Positions 35,954 to 46,626 are shown, counted from the stretch's first letter. The stretch is DNA of 64,000 nt from Azospirillum sp. B21 (GCF_008364825.1 NZ_VTTO01000003.1:124001-188000); one strand, 5' to 3'. Notes: generated by a model not told the origin, from the letters alone. Made by a program: numbers and translations.

Positions 35954-36778
35954 ATGCGGATTCTGTTCTTCGGCGACGTGGTGGGCCGGGCCGGGCGCGA
36001 TGCGGTGCTGGCGCACATGCCGATGCTGCGCGAGCGGTTGGACCCCGACCTGACCGTGGTGAACGGCGAGAATTCCGCCGGCGGTTATGGCGTCACGCTC
36101 AAGATCGCAGAGGAGTTCTTCGCCGCCGGCATCGACGTGGTGACGCTGGGCAACCACACCTGGGACCAGAAGGAATTGGTCGGCACCATCGAGCAGCAGC
36201 CGCGCATCATCCGCCCGCTGAATTACCCGGAGGGCACGCCCGGCCGCGGATTCGTCCTGCTGCAGGCGCGCGGCGGGCGCAAGGTGCTGGTCATCAACGT
36301 GCTGCTTCGCCTGTTCATGGAGCCGATGGATGACCCCTTCGCCGCGGTCGACCGGGTGCTGAAGGCGCATCGGCTCGGGCCGGGCGGGGTGGACGCCGTG
36401 CTGATCGACATGCATGGCGAGGCGACCAGCGAGAAGATGATCATGGGCCATTTCTGCGACGGCCGCGCCTCGCTGGTGGTCGGCACCCACAGCCATGTGC
36501 CGACCGCCGACCACATGGTCCTGCCGAAGGGCACCGCCTATCAGTCCGATGCCGGCATGTGCGGCGATTACGACAGCGCCATCGGCATGAAGAAGGAGGT
36601 GGCGCTCGCCAAGATGGTGCGCAAGCTGCCGACCGAGCGCCTGTCGCCGGCAGAAGGGGAGGGCACCGTCTGCGGCTGCTACGTCGAGACCGACGACCGC
36701 AGCGGGTTGGCCGTCCGCATCGAACCGTTGCGCATCGGCGGGCGGCTGAGCCAGACCTTGCCGGAACGGATGCAGTAG
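35954..36778 (+). CDS. YmdB-family metallophosphoesterase (TIGR00282 type)
   Basis: A 274-residue calcineurin-like phosphoesterase. Metal-binding motifs appear in family order: FFGDVVGRAGRDAV, VVNGENSAGGYGVT, VVTLGNHTWDQKE, IDMHGEATSEK, VVGTHSHVPTAD and YQSDAGMCGDYDS. Bacillus YmdB hydrolyses 2',3'-cyclic nucleotides and interacts with RNase Y; the substrate here is untested. It lies 22 bp after fau and is probably cotranscribed. The cyclo-ligase/YmdB pair is commonly placed just before yebC in alphaproteobacteria. Confidence 0.93.
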   Translation: MRILFFGDVVGRAGRDAVLAHMPMLRERLDPDLTVVNGENSAGGYGVTLKIAEEFFAAGIDVVTLGNHTWDQKELVGTIEQQPRIIRPLNYPEGTPGRGFVLLQARGGRKVLVINVLLRLFMEPMDDPFAAVDRVLKAHRLGPGGVDAVLIDMHGEATSEKMIMGHFCDGRASLVVGTHSHVPTADHMVLPKGTAYQSDAGMCGDYDSAIGMKKEVALAKMVRKLPTERLSPAEGEGTVCGCYVETDDRSGLAVRIEPLRIGGRLSQTLPERMQ

Positions 36779-36949
36779 GTCGTTCACGGCTTCGGCTCGG
36801 CCGCGCCGCAATCTCGCCATATTGACTTTCTAATCCCGTGGGTGTCGTCTCCCGCGCCGAAAAGGTGCGGTGGGGCGGCAGACCTGTTACATGTGTCGTG
36901 CGCTCACCCCGCCCGATTGACCAATTCCGTTTCGAGGCTCGTTCGACCC

Positions 36950-37702
36950 ATGGCCGGTCATTCCCAGTTCAAGAACATCATGCACCGCAAGGGCGCGCAG
37001 GACGCCAAGCGGTCCAAGATCTTCAACAAGCTCGCCCGCGAGATCACCGTCGCCGCCAAGAGCGGCCTGCCGGATCCGGCGGCAAACCCGCGCCTGCGTG
37101 CCGCCATCCTGGCCGGACGCGCGCAGAACATGCCGCGCGACCGCATCGACCGCGCCATCAAGCAGGGCACGCCCGGCGGCGGCGACGACGCGAACTATGA
37201 AGAGGTCCGGTACGAGGGCTACGGCCCCGGCGGCGTCGCGCTGATCGTCGAGGCACTGACCGACAACCGCAACCGCACCGCCGCGGAAGTGCGCTCCAGC
37301 TTCACCAAGTACGGCGGCAGCCTGGGCGAGACCAACTCGGTCAGCTTCATGTTCAACCGCATCGGCGCGATCTATTACCCGGCCTCGGCCGCGGACGCCG
37401 ACACCGTGTTCGAGGTGGCGCTGGAGGCCGGTGCAGACAACGTCGAATCCGACGAGAACGGTCACGAGGTGACGAGCACGGTCGAGAATTTCGGCGCCGT
37501 GCGCGACGCGCTGGAGGCCAAGTTCGGCGGTGCGGAGAGCGCGCGCCTGACCTGGCGTCCGCTGAACACCGTCGCCCCCAGTGAAGACGCCGCGGCCAGC
37601 CTGCTGAAGCTGCTGGACGTGCTGGAGGACAACGACGACGTCCAGGTGGTCGAAGGCAACTTCGACATCTCCGACGAGCTGATGCAGAAGCTGACTGCGT
37701 AA
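36950..37702 (+). CDS. yebC: YebC/PmpR family transcriptional/translation factor
   Basis: A 250-residue three-domain protein. ATG 36950 gives the invariant start [28 protein letters not shown]. The characteristic [49 protein letters not shown] and the acidic C-terminal domain follow. Members act as DNA-binding regulators or as ribosome-associated factors that relieve polyproline stalling (TACO1-like). It is directly upstream of ruvC, as in most proteobacteria. The role of EF-P in the same window overlaps with the proposed translation role. Confidence 0.95.
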   Translation: MAGHSQFKNIMHRKGAQDAKRSKIFNKLAREITVAAKSGLPDPAANPRLRAAILAGRAQNMPRDRIDRAIKQGTPGGGDDANYEEVRYEGYGPGGVALIVEALTDNRNRTAAEVRSSFTKYGGSLGETNSVSFMFNRIGAIYYPASAADADTVFEVALEAGADNVESDENGHEVTSTVENFGAVRDALEAKFGGAESARLTWRPLNTVAPSEDAAASLLKLLDVLEDNDDVQVVEGNFDISDELMQKLTA

Positions 37703-37738
37703 CATCGACGCGGGTCTTGCAGGCGGAGTGCGGGTGCC

Positions 37739-38842
37739 GTGTTTGCGCGGGCAGGACGAAGTGAGGCGGGGGTGCCTTCGCCGGTGCGGCTGCTGGGGAT
37801 CGACCCCGGACTGCGCCACACCGGCTGGGGCATCATCGACGTGGCGGGCAACCGCCTGAGCCATGTCGCCGACGGCGCGGTGCATTCCGACGATTCCTGC
37901 CCGCTGGCCGAGCGGCTGGTGCAGCTCCACGACGCCCTGTCGGCGGTGGTGGAGCGCTACCGCCCCGATGAGGCGGCGGTGGAGGAGACCTTCGTCAACA
38001 GCAACGCCGTCTCGACGCTGAAGCTGGGGCAGGCCCGCGCCGTGGCCCTGCTGGTGCCGGCCCAGGCCGGGCTCGCGGTGGCGGAATACGCCAACAACAT
38101 GGTCAAGAAGGCGGTCGTCGGCCAAGGCCGCGCCGAGAAGGCGCAGGTCCAGACGATGGTGCGCCTGCTGCTGCCCGGCTGCGAGATCGGCAGCCCGGAC
38201 GCCGCCGACGCACTCGCCGTGGCGATCTGCCACGCGCACCATCGGGCGAGTTGGACGATGTGGCGGCGGGGGCAAGCGCCGAATCAGATTCAGAATTCCC
38301 TCTCCCCCCCGGGGAGAGGGCAGGGTGAGGGGGATGCGCAGCGGCCCGCAACCAAGAATCCACGCAGTGCCTCCCCCTCACCCCAACCCTCTCCCCGGGG
38401 GGGAGAGGGGGATGCTCCCCTGGGGAAAGTGGAGGACATGGCGCGGGTTGCGAAAACGAAGCCCACTGAATACATAACGGATCGGGCGCGCGATCTGCGA
38501 ATGAACGCCACGGATGTGGAAAAGATCGTCTGGCAGAAGCTGCGCAATGCCCAACTCGGCGCGAAATTCCGGCGGCAGGAACCGATCCTCGGTTTCGTCG
38601 CCGACTTCGTCGCCCATGACCATCGCCTGATCATCGAACTGGACGGTGGCCAGCATGCCGAGCAGCGCGCCGCCCATGACGAGCGGCGGTCGCGCATGCT
38701 GGAGCAGGCCGGGTTCCGCGTCCTTCGCTTCTGGAACACCGACGTGATCGACAATCTGGACGGCGTGCTGGAGACCATCCGCGCGCGTCTCGAAGAGACC
38801 CCCATTCTTCGCAGCCAGCCTTCGGGCCGGGAGTTCCCATGA
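37739..38842 (+). CDS. ruvC: RuvC Holliday-junction resolvase fused to a DUF559-type nuclease domain
   Basis: One uninterrupted 367-codon frame. Residues about 15-170 are RuvC, with the catalytic acids in place: D22 (LLGIDPG), E82 (VEETFVN), D154 and D157 ([17 protein letters not shown]). RuvC normally ends here. The frame instead runs through a palindromic repeat (residues about 186-230: [14 protein letters not shown] ... [14 protein letters not shown]) into a DUF559/Vsr-like PD-(D/E)xK domain, about 234-352 ([47 protein letters not shown]). M234 (ATG 38438, GGAGG just before) could also start the nuclease separately. Start codon: GTG 37739 (GGCGGAG upstream) or GTG 37772. The stop overlaps ruvA by 4 bp. 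Confidence 0.88.
   Translation: MFARAGRSEAGVPSPVRLLGIDPGLRHTGWGIIDVAGNRLSHVADGAVHSDDSCPLAERLVQLHDALSAVVERYRPDEAAVEETFVNSNAVSTLKLGQARAVALLVPAQAGLAVAEYANNMVKKAVVGQGRAEKAQVQTMVRLLLPGCEIGSPDAADALAVAICHAHHRASWTMWRRGQAPNQIQNSLSPPGRGQGEGDAQRPATKNPRSASPSPQPSPRGGEGDAPLGKVEDMARVAKTKPTEYITDRARDLRMNATDVEKIVWQKLRNAQLGAKFRRQEPILGFVADFVAHDHRLIIELDGGQHAEQRAAHDERRSRMLEQAGFRVLRFWNTDVIDNLDGVLETIRARLEETPILRSQPSGREFP
38296..38415. repeat. Paired palindromic repeat, class B, inside the ruvC frame
   Basis: CCCTCTCCCCCCCGGGGAGAGGG-CAGGGTGAGGGGG is followed, after about 40 bp, by CCCCCTCACCCCAACCCTCTCCCC-GGGGGGGAGAGGGGG in inverted orientation. It is the same class as 23359-23414. Unlike all other copies it is translated, and its length keeps the frame open between the RuvC and DUF559 parts. 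Confidence 0.85.
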
Positions 38843-39465
38843 TCGCCAAGCTGACCGGCATCGTCGATTCCACCGGCACCGATTGGGTCGTGCTCGACGT
38901 GAACGGCGTCGGTTACCTGCTGTCCTGCTCCAACCGCACGCTGTCGCGCCTGGCGGTGGGAGAGCGGGCGTCGTTGGTGGTCGAGACCTTCATCCGCGAG
39001 GAGCGGATCGTCCTGCACGGCTTCGGCGAGCAGGCGGAGCGGGAGTGGTTCAAGCTGCTGACCACCATCCAGGGCGTCGGCGCCCGGCTGGCGCTGTCGA
39101 TCCTGGGCGTGCTCGACCCCGACCAGCTGACCCGCGCCATCGCTTCGCAGGACAAGACCGCGCTGGTCCGCGCCGACGGCGTCGGGCCGAAGGTGGCGGC
39201 GCGCATCCTCAACGAACTCAAGGACAAGGTCGGCAATCTGGCGCTCGGCCCCGCAGCGACCGCGGGTGCGCCGGCCGGCAAGGGCGCCCCCGCCGCCGTT
39301 CCGGGCGCCAGCCCGGCGCTGGCCGATGCGGTGTCGGCGCTGGTCAATCTCGGCTATGGCCGGTCGGAGGCCTTCGGCGCGGTCGTCGCCGCCGGGCGCG
39401 TGCTTGGCGATGATGCTGGCGTGTCCGATCTGATCCGCCAGGGCCTCAAGGAACTGAGCCAATGA
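38839..39465 (+). CDS. ruvA: Holliday junction branch migration protein RuvA
   Basis: 208 residues. Domain I is an OB fold ([28 protein letters not shown]). Domain II has two helix-hairpin-helix motifs ([41 protein letters not shown]). After an alanine/proline-rich linker, domain III binds RuvB ([25 protein letters not shown]). The tetramer holds the four-way junction flat for RuvB. It overlaps the ruvC fusion by 4 bp and ruvB by 4 bp. Confidence 0.96.
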   Translation: MIAKLTGIVDSTGTDWVVLDVNGVGYLLSCSNRTLSRLAVGERASLVVETFIREERIVLHGFGEQAEREWFKLLTTIQGVGARLALSILGVLDPDQLTRAIASQDKTALVRADGVGPKVAARILNELKDKVGNLALGPAATAGAPAGKGAPAAVPGASPALADAVSALVNLGYGRSEAFGAVVAAGRVLGDDAGVSDLIRQGLKELSQ

Positions 39466-40535
39466 GCGACCCACAAAACGATCGTCTGGTCCAGCCGGGC
39501 CAGGGCCACGGCGATTCGGCCGAGGCGTCGATCCGCCCGCTGTCGCTCGCCGAGTTCATCGGCCAGCGGCAGGCGCGCGAGAATCTGTCGATCTTCATCC
39601 AGGCCGCCCGCTCCCGCAACGAGGCGCTGGACCATGTGCTGCTGTTCGGGCCCCCCGGCCTGGGCAAGACCACGCTGGCGCAGATCGTGGCGCGCGAGTT
39701 GGGGGTGGGCTTCCGCGCCACCTCCGGTCCGGTGATCGCGCGGGCCGGCGATCTGGCGGCGCTGCTGACCAACCTGCAGCCGCACGACGTCCTCTTCATC
39801 GACGAGATTCATCGCCTTAATCCCGCCGTGGAAGAGGTGCTCTATCCCGCCATGGAGGATTTCCAGCTCGACCTCATCATCGGCGAAGGCCCGTCGGCAC
39901 GGTCCATCCGGATCGACCTGCCGCCCTTCACCCTTGTCGGCGCCACGACGCGCAGCGGCCTGATCACGCGCCCCTTGCGCGAACGCTTCGGCATTCCCGT
40001 GCGCCTGCAATTCTACGAGCCGGACGAGCTTGAGCTGATCGTCCGCCGCGCCGCCGGCGTGCTGGGCATGGGCATCACGCCGGAGGGCGCGCGCGAGATC
40101 GCCAACCGCTCGCGCGGCACGCCGCGCGTGTCGGGCCGTCTGCTGCGCCGGGTGCGTGATTTCGCCGCAGTGGCCGGCGTTGAGGAGGTCGACAAGCGGG
40201 TCGCCGATGCCGCGCTGACCCGGCTGGAGGTCGACCGATTGGGGCTGGACAGCATGGACCGGCGATACCTGGGGCTGGTCGCCAACAATTACGGCGGCGG
40301 GCCGGTCGGCGTGGAGACGCTGGGCGCGGCGCTGGGCGAACAGCGCGACGTGCTGGAGGAGGTGGTCGAGCCCTACCTGATCCAGCAGGGCTTCCTGCAG
40401 CGCACGCCGCGCGGACGCATGCTGACCGACCAGGGCTTCCGCTATCTCGGTCTCAACCCGCCGAACGCGCCGATCCGGCAACTCGACCTGCTGGACCGGG
40501 TTCCGGATCCGACGGAAGGGGATGGCGATGAGTAA
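39462..40535 (+). CDS. ruvB: Holliday junction DNA helicase RuvB
   Basis: A 357-residue AAA+ motor. Walker A is [20 protein letters not shown], Walker B is [25 protein letters not shown], and sensor 1 and the arginine finger lie in [20 protein letters not shown]. The C-terminal winged helix ends [13 protein letters not shown]. It pumps DNA through the RuvA-bound junction. It is translationally coupled to ruvA and its stop overlaps the start of ybgC, so recombination and Tol-Pal genes form one continuous run. Confidence 0.97.
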   Translation: MSDPQNDRLVQPGQGHGDSAEASIRPLSLAEFIGQRQARENLSIFIQAARSRNEALDHVLLFGPPGLGKTTLAQIVARELGVGFRATSGPVIARAGDLAALLTNLQPHDVLFIDEIHRLNPAVEEVLYPAMEDFQLDLIIGEGPSARSIRIDLPPFTLVGATTRSGLITRPLRERFGIPVRLQFYEPDELELIVRRAAGVLGMGITPEGAREIANRSRGTPRVSGRLLRRVRDFAAVAGVEEVDKRVADAALTRLEVDRLGLDSMDRRYLGLVANNYGGGPVGVETLGAALGEQRDVLEEVVEPYLIQQGFLQRTPRGRMLTDQGFRYLGLNPPNAPIRQLDLLDRVPDPTEGDGDE

Positions 40536-41025
40536 CGCCGCCGCCTCCCTCTCCAGCCCTTCGCTTTCGGGATGGTTCGCGGAGGACGGCACGCACCGGT
40601 TCCCGCTGCGGGTCTATTACGAGGACACCGACGCCGGCGGCATCGTTTATCACGCCAACTACCTCCGCTTTGCGGAGCGGGCGCGGACGGAGATGCTGTA
40701 CCTGATGGGCTTCCGTCAGAAGGAGATGGCGGAGGGTTCGAACGATGTCACAGGTGTGTCATTTGCGGTACGGCGTCTGACCATCGATTTTGACGCCCCT
40801 GCCAAGTTGGAGGACACGCTTGAAGTGGAAACCCGAATCGTCGATATCCGCGGTGCCTCCTTCGCAGTTGCACAAGTCATCCGCCGCGACGGTCGCGTGC
40901 TGGCGCGCGCCGACCTGCAACTGGTGACGATCAACCGGGCCGGGCGGGCCGTGCGCCTGCCCGATGCGGTGAAAGCGGCGATGGAGACGCTGCATGCAAA
41001 GCAATCCTCTTCACTGCCTGCCTGA
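40528..41025 (+). CDS. ybgC: Tol-Pal system acyl-CoA thioesterase YbgC
   Basis: A 165-residue 4-hydroxybenzoyl-CoA-thioesterase-type hotdog protein. ATG 40528 is chosen for its spacing from GGAAGGGG. The active-site region reads [30 protein letters not shown], with the catalytic aspartate in YEDTD. The C-terminal half has [21 protein letters not shown]. YbgC hydrolyses short acyl-CoA or acyl-ACP and is linked to phospholipid metabolism at the inner membrane. First gene of the Tol-Pal locus. Confidence 0.94.
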   Translation: MSNAAASLSSPSLSGWFAEDGTHRFPLRVYYEDTDAGGIVYHANYLRFAERARTEMLYLMGFRQKEMAEGSNDVTGVSFAVRRLTIDFDAPAKLEDTLEVETRIVDIRGASFAVAQVIRRDGRVLARADLQLVTINRAGRAVRLPDAVKAAMETLHAKQSSSLPA

Positions 41026-41085
41026 CCGTTCGACCCTTTCCCTTCCACTCCCCGTGCCAACAGCGCAAACGCGAGATTGACTGCG

Positions 41086-41820
41086 ATGGACGCCCTGCAA
41101 ACCGCCCAACTGGCCGGCAACGCCGCCGCCACGACGGCACATGAGATCACCATCCTTGGCCTGTTCTGGCAGGCGGATGCGGTCGTCAAGATCGTGATGC
41201 TGATGCTCATCGTCGCCTCGGTCTGGTGCTGGGCGATCATCATCGAGAAGCTGATGCGCATCCGCCGCCTGAACGCCCAGGCCGACGCCTTCGAGGAGGC
41301 GTTCTGGTCCGGCGGTTCGCTGGACGCACTGTACGACCGCATCGGCCAGTCGCCGGCCGACCCGATGGCCGCGACCTTCGCCGCCGGCATGCGCGAGTGG
41401 CGCCACGCCGCCGACCGCGGCATCGCCGGCACCATGAAGGGCTCGCTGCAGCAGCGGGTGGAGCGGGTGATGGCGGTGACCATCGGCCGCGAGATGGCGC
41501 GGGCCGAACGCTACATGACCTTCCTGGCCTCGGTCGGCTCGACGGCTCCGTTCATCGGCCTGTTCGGCACGGTGTGGGGCATCATGAACTCCTTCACCTC
41601 CATCGCCGGTTCGGGCAACACCAGCCTCGCCGTGGTGGCGCCGGGCATCGCCGAGGCGCTGTTCGCCACCGCCATGGGCCTGCTGGCCGCCATCCCGGCG
41701 GTGCTGTCCTACAACAAGTTCTCCACCGACCTCGGCCGCTACGCCGACCGGCTGGACACCTTCTCGGGCGAGTTCTCGGCGATCCTGTCCCGCCACCTCG
41801 AGGAGCGGGGAGCCGCCTGA
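41086..41820 (+). CDS. tolQ: Tol-Pal inner-membrane channel protein TolQ
   Basis: 244 residues with three membrane helices: [22 protein letters not shown], and the pair in [19 protein letters not shown] and [26 protein letters not shown]. Large cytoplasmic segments lie between them. The start is ATG 41086; a TTG nine bases upstream is in frame. With TolR it forms the proton channel that energises TolA to tether and release Pal. Confidence 0.95.
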   Translation: MDALQTAQLAGNAAATTAHEITILGLFWQADAVVKIVMLMLIVASVWCWAIIIEKLMRIRRLNAQADAFEEAFWSGGSLDALYDRIGQSPADPMAATFAAGMREWRHAADRGIAGTMKGSLQQRVERVMAVTIGREMARAERYMTFLASVGSTAPFIGLFGTVWGIMNSFTSIAGSGNTSLAVVAPGIAEALFATAMGLLAAIPAVLSYNKFSTDLGRYADRLDTFSGEFSAILSRHLEERGAA

Positions 41821-41823
41821 ACC

Positions 41824-42306
41824 ATGGCCGGACAACTCGCAGGCAAAGCCCATGGGCGCGGCAAGCGCCGGGGCTATCGCGCGATGGCCGAGATCAACAT
41901 GACGCCGTTCATCGACGTCATGCTGGTCCTGCTGATCGTCTTCATGGTGGCCGCCCCGATGCTGACCGTCGGCGTGCCGGTCGACCTGCCCAAGACCAAC
42001 GCCGCTCCGCTGGAGCAGCAGAAGGATCCGCTGTTCGTCACCGTGCAGACCGACGGCCGCGTCTTCGTACAGGAGACGCCGGTCGAGCTGGGCAACATGG
42101 TGCCGCTGCTGATCGCGGTGACCAACAACAACCCCGAAGCCCGCATCCTGGTCCGCGGCGACGCCAAGATCGCCTATGGCAAGATGCTGGAGGTGATGGG
42201 CACCATGAGCGCCGCCGGCTTCAAGAAGGTCGGTCTGGTCGCCGAGATGCCGAACGGCCCGACCGCGTCAAGCGCGCGGGTCGGCGCACCCAAGCCGGCG
42301 CGTTGA
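41824..42306 (+). CDS. tolR: Tol-Pal inner-membrane protein TolR
   Basis: 160 residues. A basic N-terminus ([19 protein letters not shown]) precedes one membrane helix ([21 protein letters not shown]) with the proton-carrying D31. An ExbD-like periplasmic domain follows ([33 protein letters not shown]). The start is 3 bp after the tolQ stop. Confidence 0.95.
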   Translation: MAGQLAGKAHGRGKRRGYRAMAEINMTPFIDVMLVLLIVFMVAAPMLTVGVPVDLPKTNAAPLEQQKDPLFVTVQTDGRVFVQETPVELGNMVPLLIAVTNNNPEARILVRGDAKIAYGKMLEVMGTMSAAGFKKVGLVAEMPNGPTASSARVGAPKPAR

Positions 42307-42322
42307 GGCGGGCGGAACTCCC

Positions 42323-43564
42323 ATGCGCAAGCCCCTGATCGCCTCGGCGGTGCTGCACGTCGCGCTGGTCGCGCTGATGGTGCTCGGCATGCCGCCCAGC
42401 GATCGCAAGCTCGAAATCGCCTCCTCGATTCCGATCGAGATCGTCGACGTCGGCGAGGTCACCGAGGCCGCCCGCGTCGAGAAGGGCGAACCGAAGCCGG
42501 CCGCCAACGCCGCGCCGCGTCCGCCCGTGCCCGAAGCGAAGCCGGCCCCGCCGGCGCCGGAACCCCCGGACGAGGAGGACGAACCGCCGCCTCCACCTCC
42601 GCCCCCCGCCAAGACGCCGGAGCCGCCGAAGGTCGCCCAGGTGCCGCCGCCCCCGCGCGAGCCGACGCCTCCGCCCAAGCCGGCCCCGACGCCCCCTCCG
42701 CCTCCGCCGCCACCCCCGCCGCCTCCGCCGCCGGATCCGGCGCCGTCGCCGACTCCCAAGCCTCCCGAGCCGCCCAAGCCGGAACCGCCGAAGCCTGAGC
42801 CTCCGAAGCCGGAGCCGCCCAAGCCCGAGCCTCCGAAGCACGAGCCGAAGCCGGAACCGAAGAAGCCCGAGCCCACGAAGCCGGAACCGCCCAAACCGGA
42901 ACCGCCGAAGGCCGAGCCGAAGAAGCCGGAGCCGCACAAGGAACCGCCGAAGGAGCCGCCCAAGGAGGTTGCGAAGGCCGAGCCGCCGAAGGACTCCGCC
43001 AAGGCCGATCCGAAGAAGACGGACGCTCCCGCCAAGCAGCCGGAGAAGCCGTCGGCCAAGACCGACCCGTTGTCCGACCTGCTGTCGAACGTCGGGAAGA
43101 TCAAGCCGTCGGACAACCCGAAGGCGGACGGCAAGGCATCCGCCAGCGCGAACAGCGACGCCAAGCCCAGCCAGAAGACCGCGTCCGCGGCTCCCGCCGG
43201 GGCGGCGAAGGCGACGACCGGTCCAGACCGGCCGTTCAAGCCGTCCGGCCGCGCGCTGGACGCCATCCGCGGGCAGCTGAGCAAGAACTGGAACTTCGAC
43301 AGCGGCCGCAAGGACGCCGGGTCGATGCAGATCGAGATCCACGTCGAGGTCGGCCGCGACCACAGCGTGGTTCGCGCCTGGATCGACGACAAGTACAAGT
43401 CGCGCTACATGTCGGATGCCGCTTTCCGGGCGTCGGCCGACGCGGCGGTGCGCGCGGTCAAGCGGTCCAGCCCCCTGGAACTGCTGGCCAGCGAGTTCAC
43501 CCCGCAGACTTATGAAGACTGGCGCTTCATCGTGTTCAATTTCGACCCGAGGGACATGTTCTGA
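42323..43564 (+). CDS. tolA: TolA, periplasm-spanning Tol-Pal protein
   Basis: A 413-residue protein. The N-terminal anchor is [23 protein letters not shown]. The long middle (about 55-300) is an extreme proline/glutamate/lysine run built of repeated PPKPE units and polyproline stretches, replacing the alanine-rich helix of E. coli TolA. The C-terminal TonB/TolA-like domain begins near [20 protein letters not shown] and ends [17 protein letters not shown]. The polyproline tracts make it a likely dependent of EF-P, whose gene is also in the window. The C-terminal domain contacts Pal/TolB. Confidence 0.92.
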   Translation: MRKPLIASAVLHVALVALMVLGMPPSDRKLEIASSIPIEIVDVGEVTEAARVEKGEPKPAANAAPRPPVPEAKPAPPAPEPPDEEDEPPPPPPPPAKTPEPPKVAQVPPPPREPTPPPKPAPTPPPPPPPPPPPPPPDPAPSPTPKPPEPPKPEPPKPEPPKPEPPKPEPPKHEPKPEPKKPEPTKPEPPKPEPPKAEPKKPEPHKEPPKEPPKEVAKAEPPKDSAKADPKKTDAPAKQPEKPSAKTDPLSDLLSNVGKIKPSDNPKADGKASASANSDAKPSQKTASAAPAGAAKATTGPDRPFKPSGRALDAIRGQLSKNWNFDSGRKDAGSMQIEIHVEVGRDHSVVRAWIDDKYKSRYMSDAAFRASADAAVRAVKRSSPLELLASEFTPQTYEDWRFIVFNFDPRDMF

Positions 43565-43566
43565 CC

Positions 43567-44919
43567 ATGACGACGAAGACGAGGCTTCTGTTGAAGCTGG
43601 CTGGGGCCACCGGCGCGCTTCTCCTCTCCCTCGGCGTTGCCGCTCCGCAGGAGGCGCGCGCCGAGTTGCGCATCGACATCACGCGGGGCGTGTCCGAACC
43701 GCTTCCCATCGCGATCACCAGCTTCGCCGGTTCCGGCGGGCGCGATGCGCAGATGGGCGCCGACATCTCCAAGGTCATCTCCGACGACCTGGAGCGCTCC
43801 GGCCTGTTCAAGCCGCTGGACCCGCGCGGCTTCCTGCAGACCCCCGACCAGCTGCGCACGGGCGAGCCGCGCTACCAGGACTGGAAGGCGCTGGGCGCCC
43901 AGGCGCTGGTCGCCGGCAACACCACGACCGGCGCCGACGGCCGCATGAAGGTCGATTTCCGCCTGTGGGATGTCGCCGCCGGTCAGTACATGCAGGGGCT
44001 GAGCTACAGCGCCTCGCCGCAGGAATGGCGCCGCATCGCCCACATCGTGGCCGACGCCATCTACAAGCGCCTGACCGGTGAGGACGGCTATTTCGACACG
44101 CGCATCGTCTATGTGGCCGAATCCGGCCCGGCGAATTCGCGCAAGAAGCAGCTGGCCATCATGGACCAGGACAGCGCCAACCATCAGTTCCTGACCGACG
44201 GGCAGACGCTCGTCCTGACGCCGCGCTTCTCGCCGACGTCACAGGAAATCACGTACATGTCGTACTTCAACAAGAAGCCGCGCGTGTATCTGTTCAACAT
44301 CGACACCGGCCGCCAGGAAGTCCTGGGCGACTTCCCCGGCATGACCTTTGCCCCGCGCTTCTCGCCGGACGGCAACAAGGTCATCATGTCGATGGCCCAG
44401 AACGGCAACACCGACATCTATACGCTGGACCTGCGCACCCGCCGCCAGACCCAGCTGACCGACGCGCCGGGCATCGACACCGGTCCCAGCTATTCGCCGG
44501 ACGGCCAGCGGATCGTCTTCGAATCGGACCGCGGCGGCACGCAGCAGCTCTACACCATGAGCGCCGACGGGTCGGGCGTGAAGCGGCTGACCTTCGGCGA
44601 GGGCCGTTACGGGACGCCGGTGTGGTCGCCGCGCGGCGATCTGATCGCATTCACGCGCCAGCGTGGTAGCAGCTTTGCAATCGGTGTAATCCGTCCGGAT
44701 GGGACGGGAGAGCGAATCCTGACCGAATCGTTCCACGTCGAAGGCCCGACCTGGGCACCGAACGGCCGTGTTCTCATGTTCTTCAAGGACTTGCCGTCGG
44801 GTGACGGCCGTGGCCGCAATGCCAAGCTGTACAGCATCGACATCACCGGCGCGAACGAGCGCCGCGTCAGCAGCCCGGTCGACGCGTCGGACCCCGCGTG
44901 GTCGCCCTTGATTCCCTAG
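43567..44919 (+). CDS. tolB: Tol-Pal periplasmic beta-propeller TolB
   Basis: 450 residues. The signal peptide ([26 protein letters not shown]) is followed by an N-terminal alpha/beta domain ([22 protein letters not shown]). Six WD40-like PD40 blades carry recurring FSPDG/YSPDG elements ([59 protein letters not shown]). It ends DPAWSPLIP. It binds Pal and is released by TolA. It follows tolA after 2 bp. Confidence 0.97.
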   Translation: MTTKTRLLLKLAGATGALLLSLGVAAPQEARAELRIDITRGVSEPLPIAITSFAGSGGRDAQMGADISKVISDDLERSGLFKPLDPRGFLQTPDQLRTGEPRYQDWKALGAQALVAGNTTTGADGRMKVDFRLWDVAAGQYMQGLSYSASPQEWRRIAHIVADAIYKRLTGEDGYFDTRIVYVAESGPANSRKKQLAIMDQDSANHQFLTDGQTLVLTPRFSPTSQEITYMSYFNKKPRVYLFNIDTGRQEVLGDFPGMTFAPRFSPDGNKVIMSMAQNGNTDIYTLDLRTRRQTQLTDAPGIDTGPSYSPDGQRIVFESDRGGTQQLYTMSADGSGVKRLTFGEGRYGTPVWSPRGDLIAFTRQRGSSFAIGVIRPDGTGERILTESFHVEGPTWAPNGRVLMFFKDLPSGDGRGRNAKLYSIDITGANERRVSSPVDASDPAWSPLIP

Positions 44920-45069
44920 TGGAGTAGCCCTATTTTGCGGCCACGCGAGAGCAATGCTCAAGACTTGGGTTGGACGTCGTCTTTTCGTCGGGGCTTGGCG
45001 GAAAGAAGCGGCTCTCGCGCCGATAATTGTCCGACCACTCAACAAGTTTCGTTCAAGGGGTCCCTGAAC

Positions 45070-45540
45070 ATGCGTATGAAGTTCCTCGCTCTCGCCGCGG
45101 TCGCTCTGCTTGCCGCTTGCGAATCCACTCCGAACGACGCCGCCAACGGCGCGAACACCGGTGCCCAGCAGACCTCGGTCCGTCCGGGCTCGGCGGAAGA
45201 TTTCGTCGTCAACGTCGGCGACCGCGTCTTCTTCGGCCTGGACCGCTACGACCTGTCGCCGGAGGCTCGCGCCACCCTGGACCGTCAGGCCAAGTGGCTG
45301 CAGACCTACGGCTCGGTCACTGTCACCGTCGAGGGCCATGCCGACGAGCGCGGCACCCGCGAGTACAACCTGGCTCTCGGTGAGCGCCGCGCCAACTCGG
45401 TGAAGAACTACCTGGCCGCCAAGGGCATCACCCCGAACCGCGTCAATGTCGTGTCCTACGGCAAGGAGCGTCCGGCGGTGGTTGGCTCGAACGAGGCCGC
45501 CTGGTCGCAGAACCGCCGTGGCGTGACCGTCGTCAACTAA
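45070..45540 (+). CDS. pal: Peptidoglycan-associated lipoprotein Pal
   Basis: 156 residues. The lipobox LLAAC places the lipidated cysteine near residue 17. A short linker leads to the OmpA-like domain: RVFFGLDRYDLSPEARATLDRQAKWLQTYGSVTVTVEGHADERGTREYNLALGERRANSVKNYL, with the peptidoglycan-binding D and R residues conserved. ATG 45070 is preceded by AAGGGG. It is anchored in the outer membrane and binds the cell wall. It lies 150 bp after tolB, so it may have an extra promoter. Confidence 0.97.
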   Translation: MRMKFLALAAVALLAACESTPNDAANGANTGAQQTSVRPGSAEDFVVNVGDRVFFGLDRYDLSPEARATLDRQAKWLQTYGSVTVTVEGHADERGTREYNLALGERRANSVKNYLAAKGITPNRVNVVSYGKERPAVVGSNEAAWSQNRRGVTVVN

Positions 45541-45572
45541 TGACGCCGGTCCCCGCCTGACGGGGAATGGAG

Positions 45573-45616
45573 AAAAGGCGCCGCCGCCGGGCAACCGGTG
45601 CGGCGCCTTTTCTTTT
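45573..45616 (+). terminator. Rho-independent terminator after pal
   Basis: AAAAGGCGCCGC / GCGGCGCCTTTT stem with a loop that can form a small inner hairpin (CCGGGCAACCGG), followed by TTTTCTTTT. Confidence 0.9.
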
Positions 45617-45774
45617 GGCGGGCGGACTTCCGGCGCGGGCATAGGACGACGGCGGTTCTTTGCGCCGCTGCGAAACTTCTGCTAAACAGCGGCCATTGCG
45701 TCGCCTTTTTCGTTTGCCATGGTCGCCGCGGGCGCTTCCGCCCTGGCTTCAGATCTCCTCAGGATCCCACGCGC

Positions 45775-46626
45775 ATGACCCACATCCGTCCCGTCGCCGC
45801 CCTGCTGCTGGGTGGCATGCTCGCGGCAAGCCCCGCACTGGCCCAATCCAAGGGGCAGATCGAGCGGCTGCAATCGCTGGAAACGCAGGTCGCGGCGCTG
45901 GGCGGGCCGGTGGAGGTGGCGCAGCTGTCGCCCTCCGTCGCGGCGGATTTCGAGATCCGGCTGCAGAACCTGGAACGCTCGATGCAGGAGCTGACCGGCA
46001 AATACGAAGAGTCGACCTATCAGATCGGCCAACTGCGCGAGCGCCTGGAGAAGATCAACGGCGATATCGATTTCCGCCTGAAGGACCTGGAGAAGGGCGG
46101 CGGTGCCATGGGTGGCGCCATGGGTGGCGCGATGTCCGACGCCGCTCCGCCCAAGGCGGCCGCGAAGGCGGACGACAAGAAGCCCGCCGACAAGCCGGCG
46201 CAGACCGCAGCCGCCAACCCGCCGTCCACCGCCGGGCTGTCGCCGGAAAAGCAGTATGAGCAGGCCTTCGAACTGCTGCGCAACTCCGACTATGACCGGG
46301 CGGAGAAGGCGCTGCAGGAGTTCATCGTCAAGAACAAGAGCCACGCCTATGCCGGCAATGCCCAATACTGGCTGGGCGAGAGTTATTACGTCCGCAACAA
46401 GTATCCGGAAGCGGCCCAGGCATTCGCGGAAGTGCTGTCCAAGCACCGCAACAACCCGAAGGCGGCGGACAGCCTGCTGAAGCTGGGCATGACGCTGCAG
46501 CAGATGAACAAGAAGTCGGATGCCTGCACCGCCTTCAGCCAATTGCTGACCAAGTTCCCCGAAGCCTCGGCCAGCGTGAAGCGCCGCGCCGACACGGAGC
46601 GCAAGCGCATCAATTGCCCGGGCTGA
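45775..46626 (+). CDS. cpoB: Cell division coordinator CpoB (YbgF)
   Basis: 283 residues. Signal peptide MTHIRPVAALLLGGMLAASPALAQ, then an N-terminal trimerising coiled coil (IEIRLQNLERSMQELTGKYEE-like heptads, about 60-105). A Gly/Ala/Met- and Ala/Pro-rich linker (GGAMGGAMGGAM) follows, then TPR repeats (EKQYEQAFELLRNSDYDRAEKALQEFI; YAGNAQYWLGESYYVRNKYPEAAQAFAEVL). CpoB links Tol-Pal to PBP1B activity during constriction. The pal terminator upstream means it needs read-through or its own promoter. Confidence 0.94.
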   Translation: MTHIRPVAALLLGGMLAASPALAQSKGQIERLQSLETQVAALGGPVEVAQLSPSVAADFEIRLQNLERSMQELTGKYEESTYQIGQLRERLEKINGDIDFRLKDLEKGGGAMGGAMGGAMSDAAPPKAAAKADDKKPADKPAQTAAANPPSTAGLSPEKQYEQAFELLRNSDYDRAEKALQEFIVKNKSHAYAGNAQYWLGESYYVRNKYPEAAQAFAEVLSKHRNNPKAADSLLKLGMTLQQMNKKSDACTAFSQLLTKFPEASASVKRRADTERKRINCPG

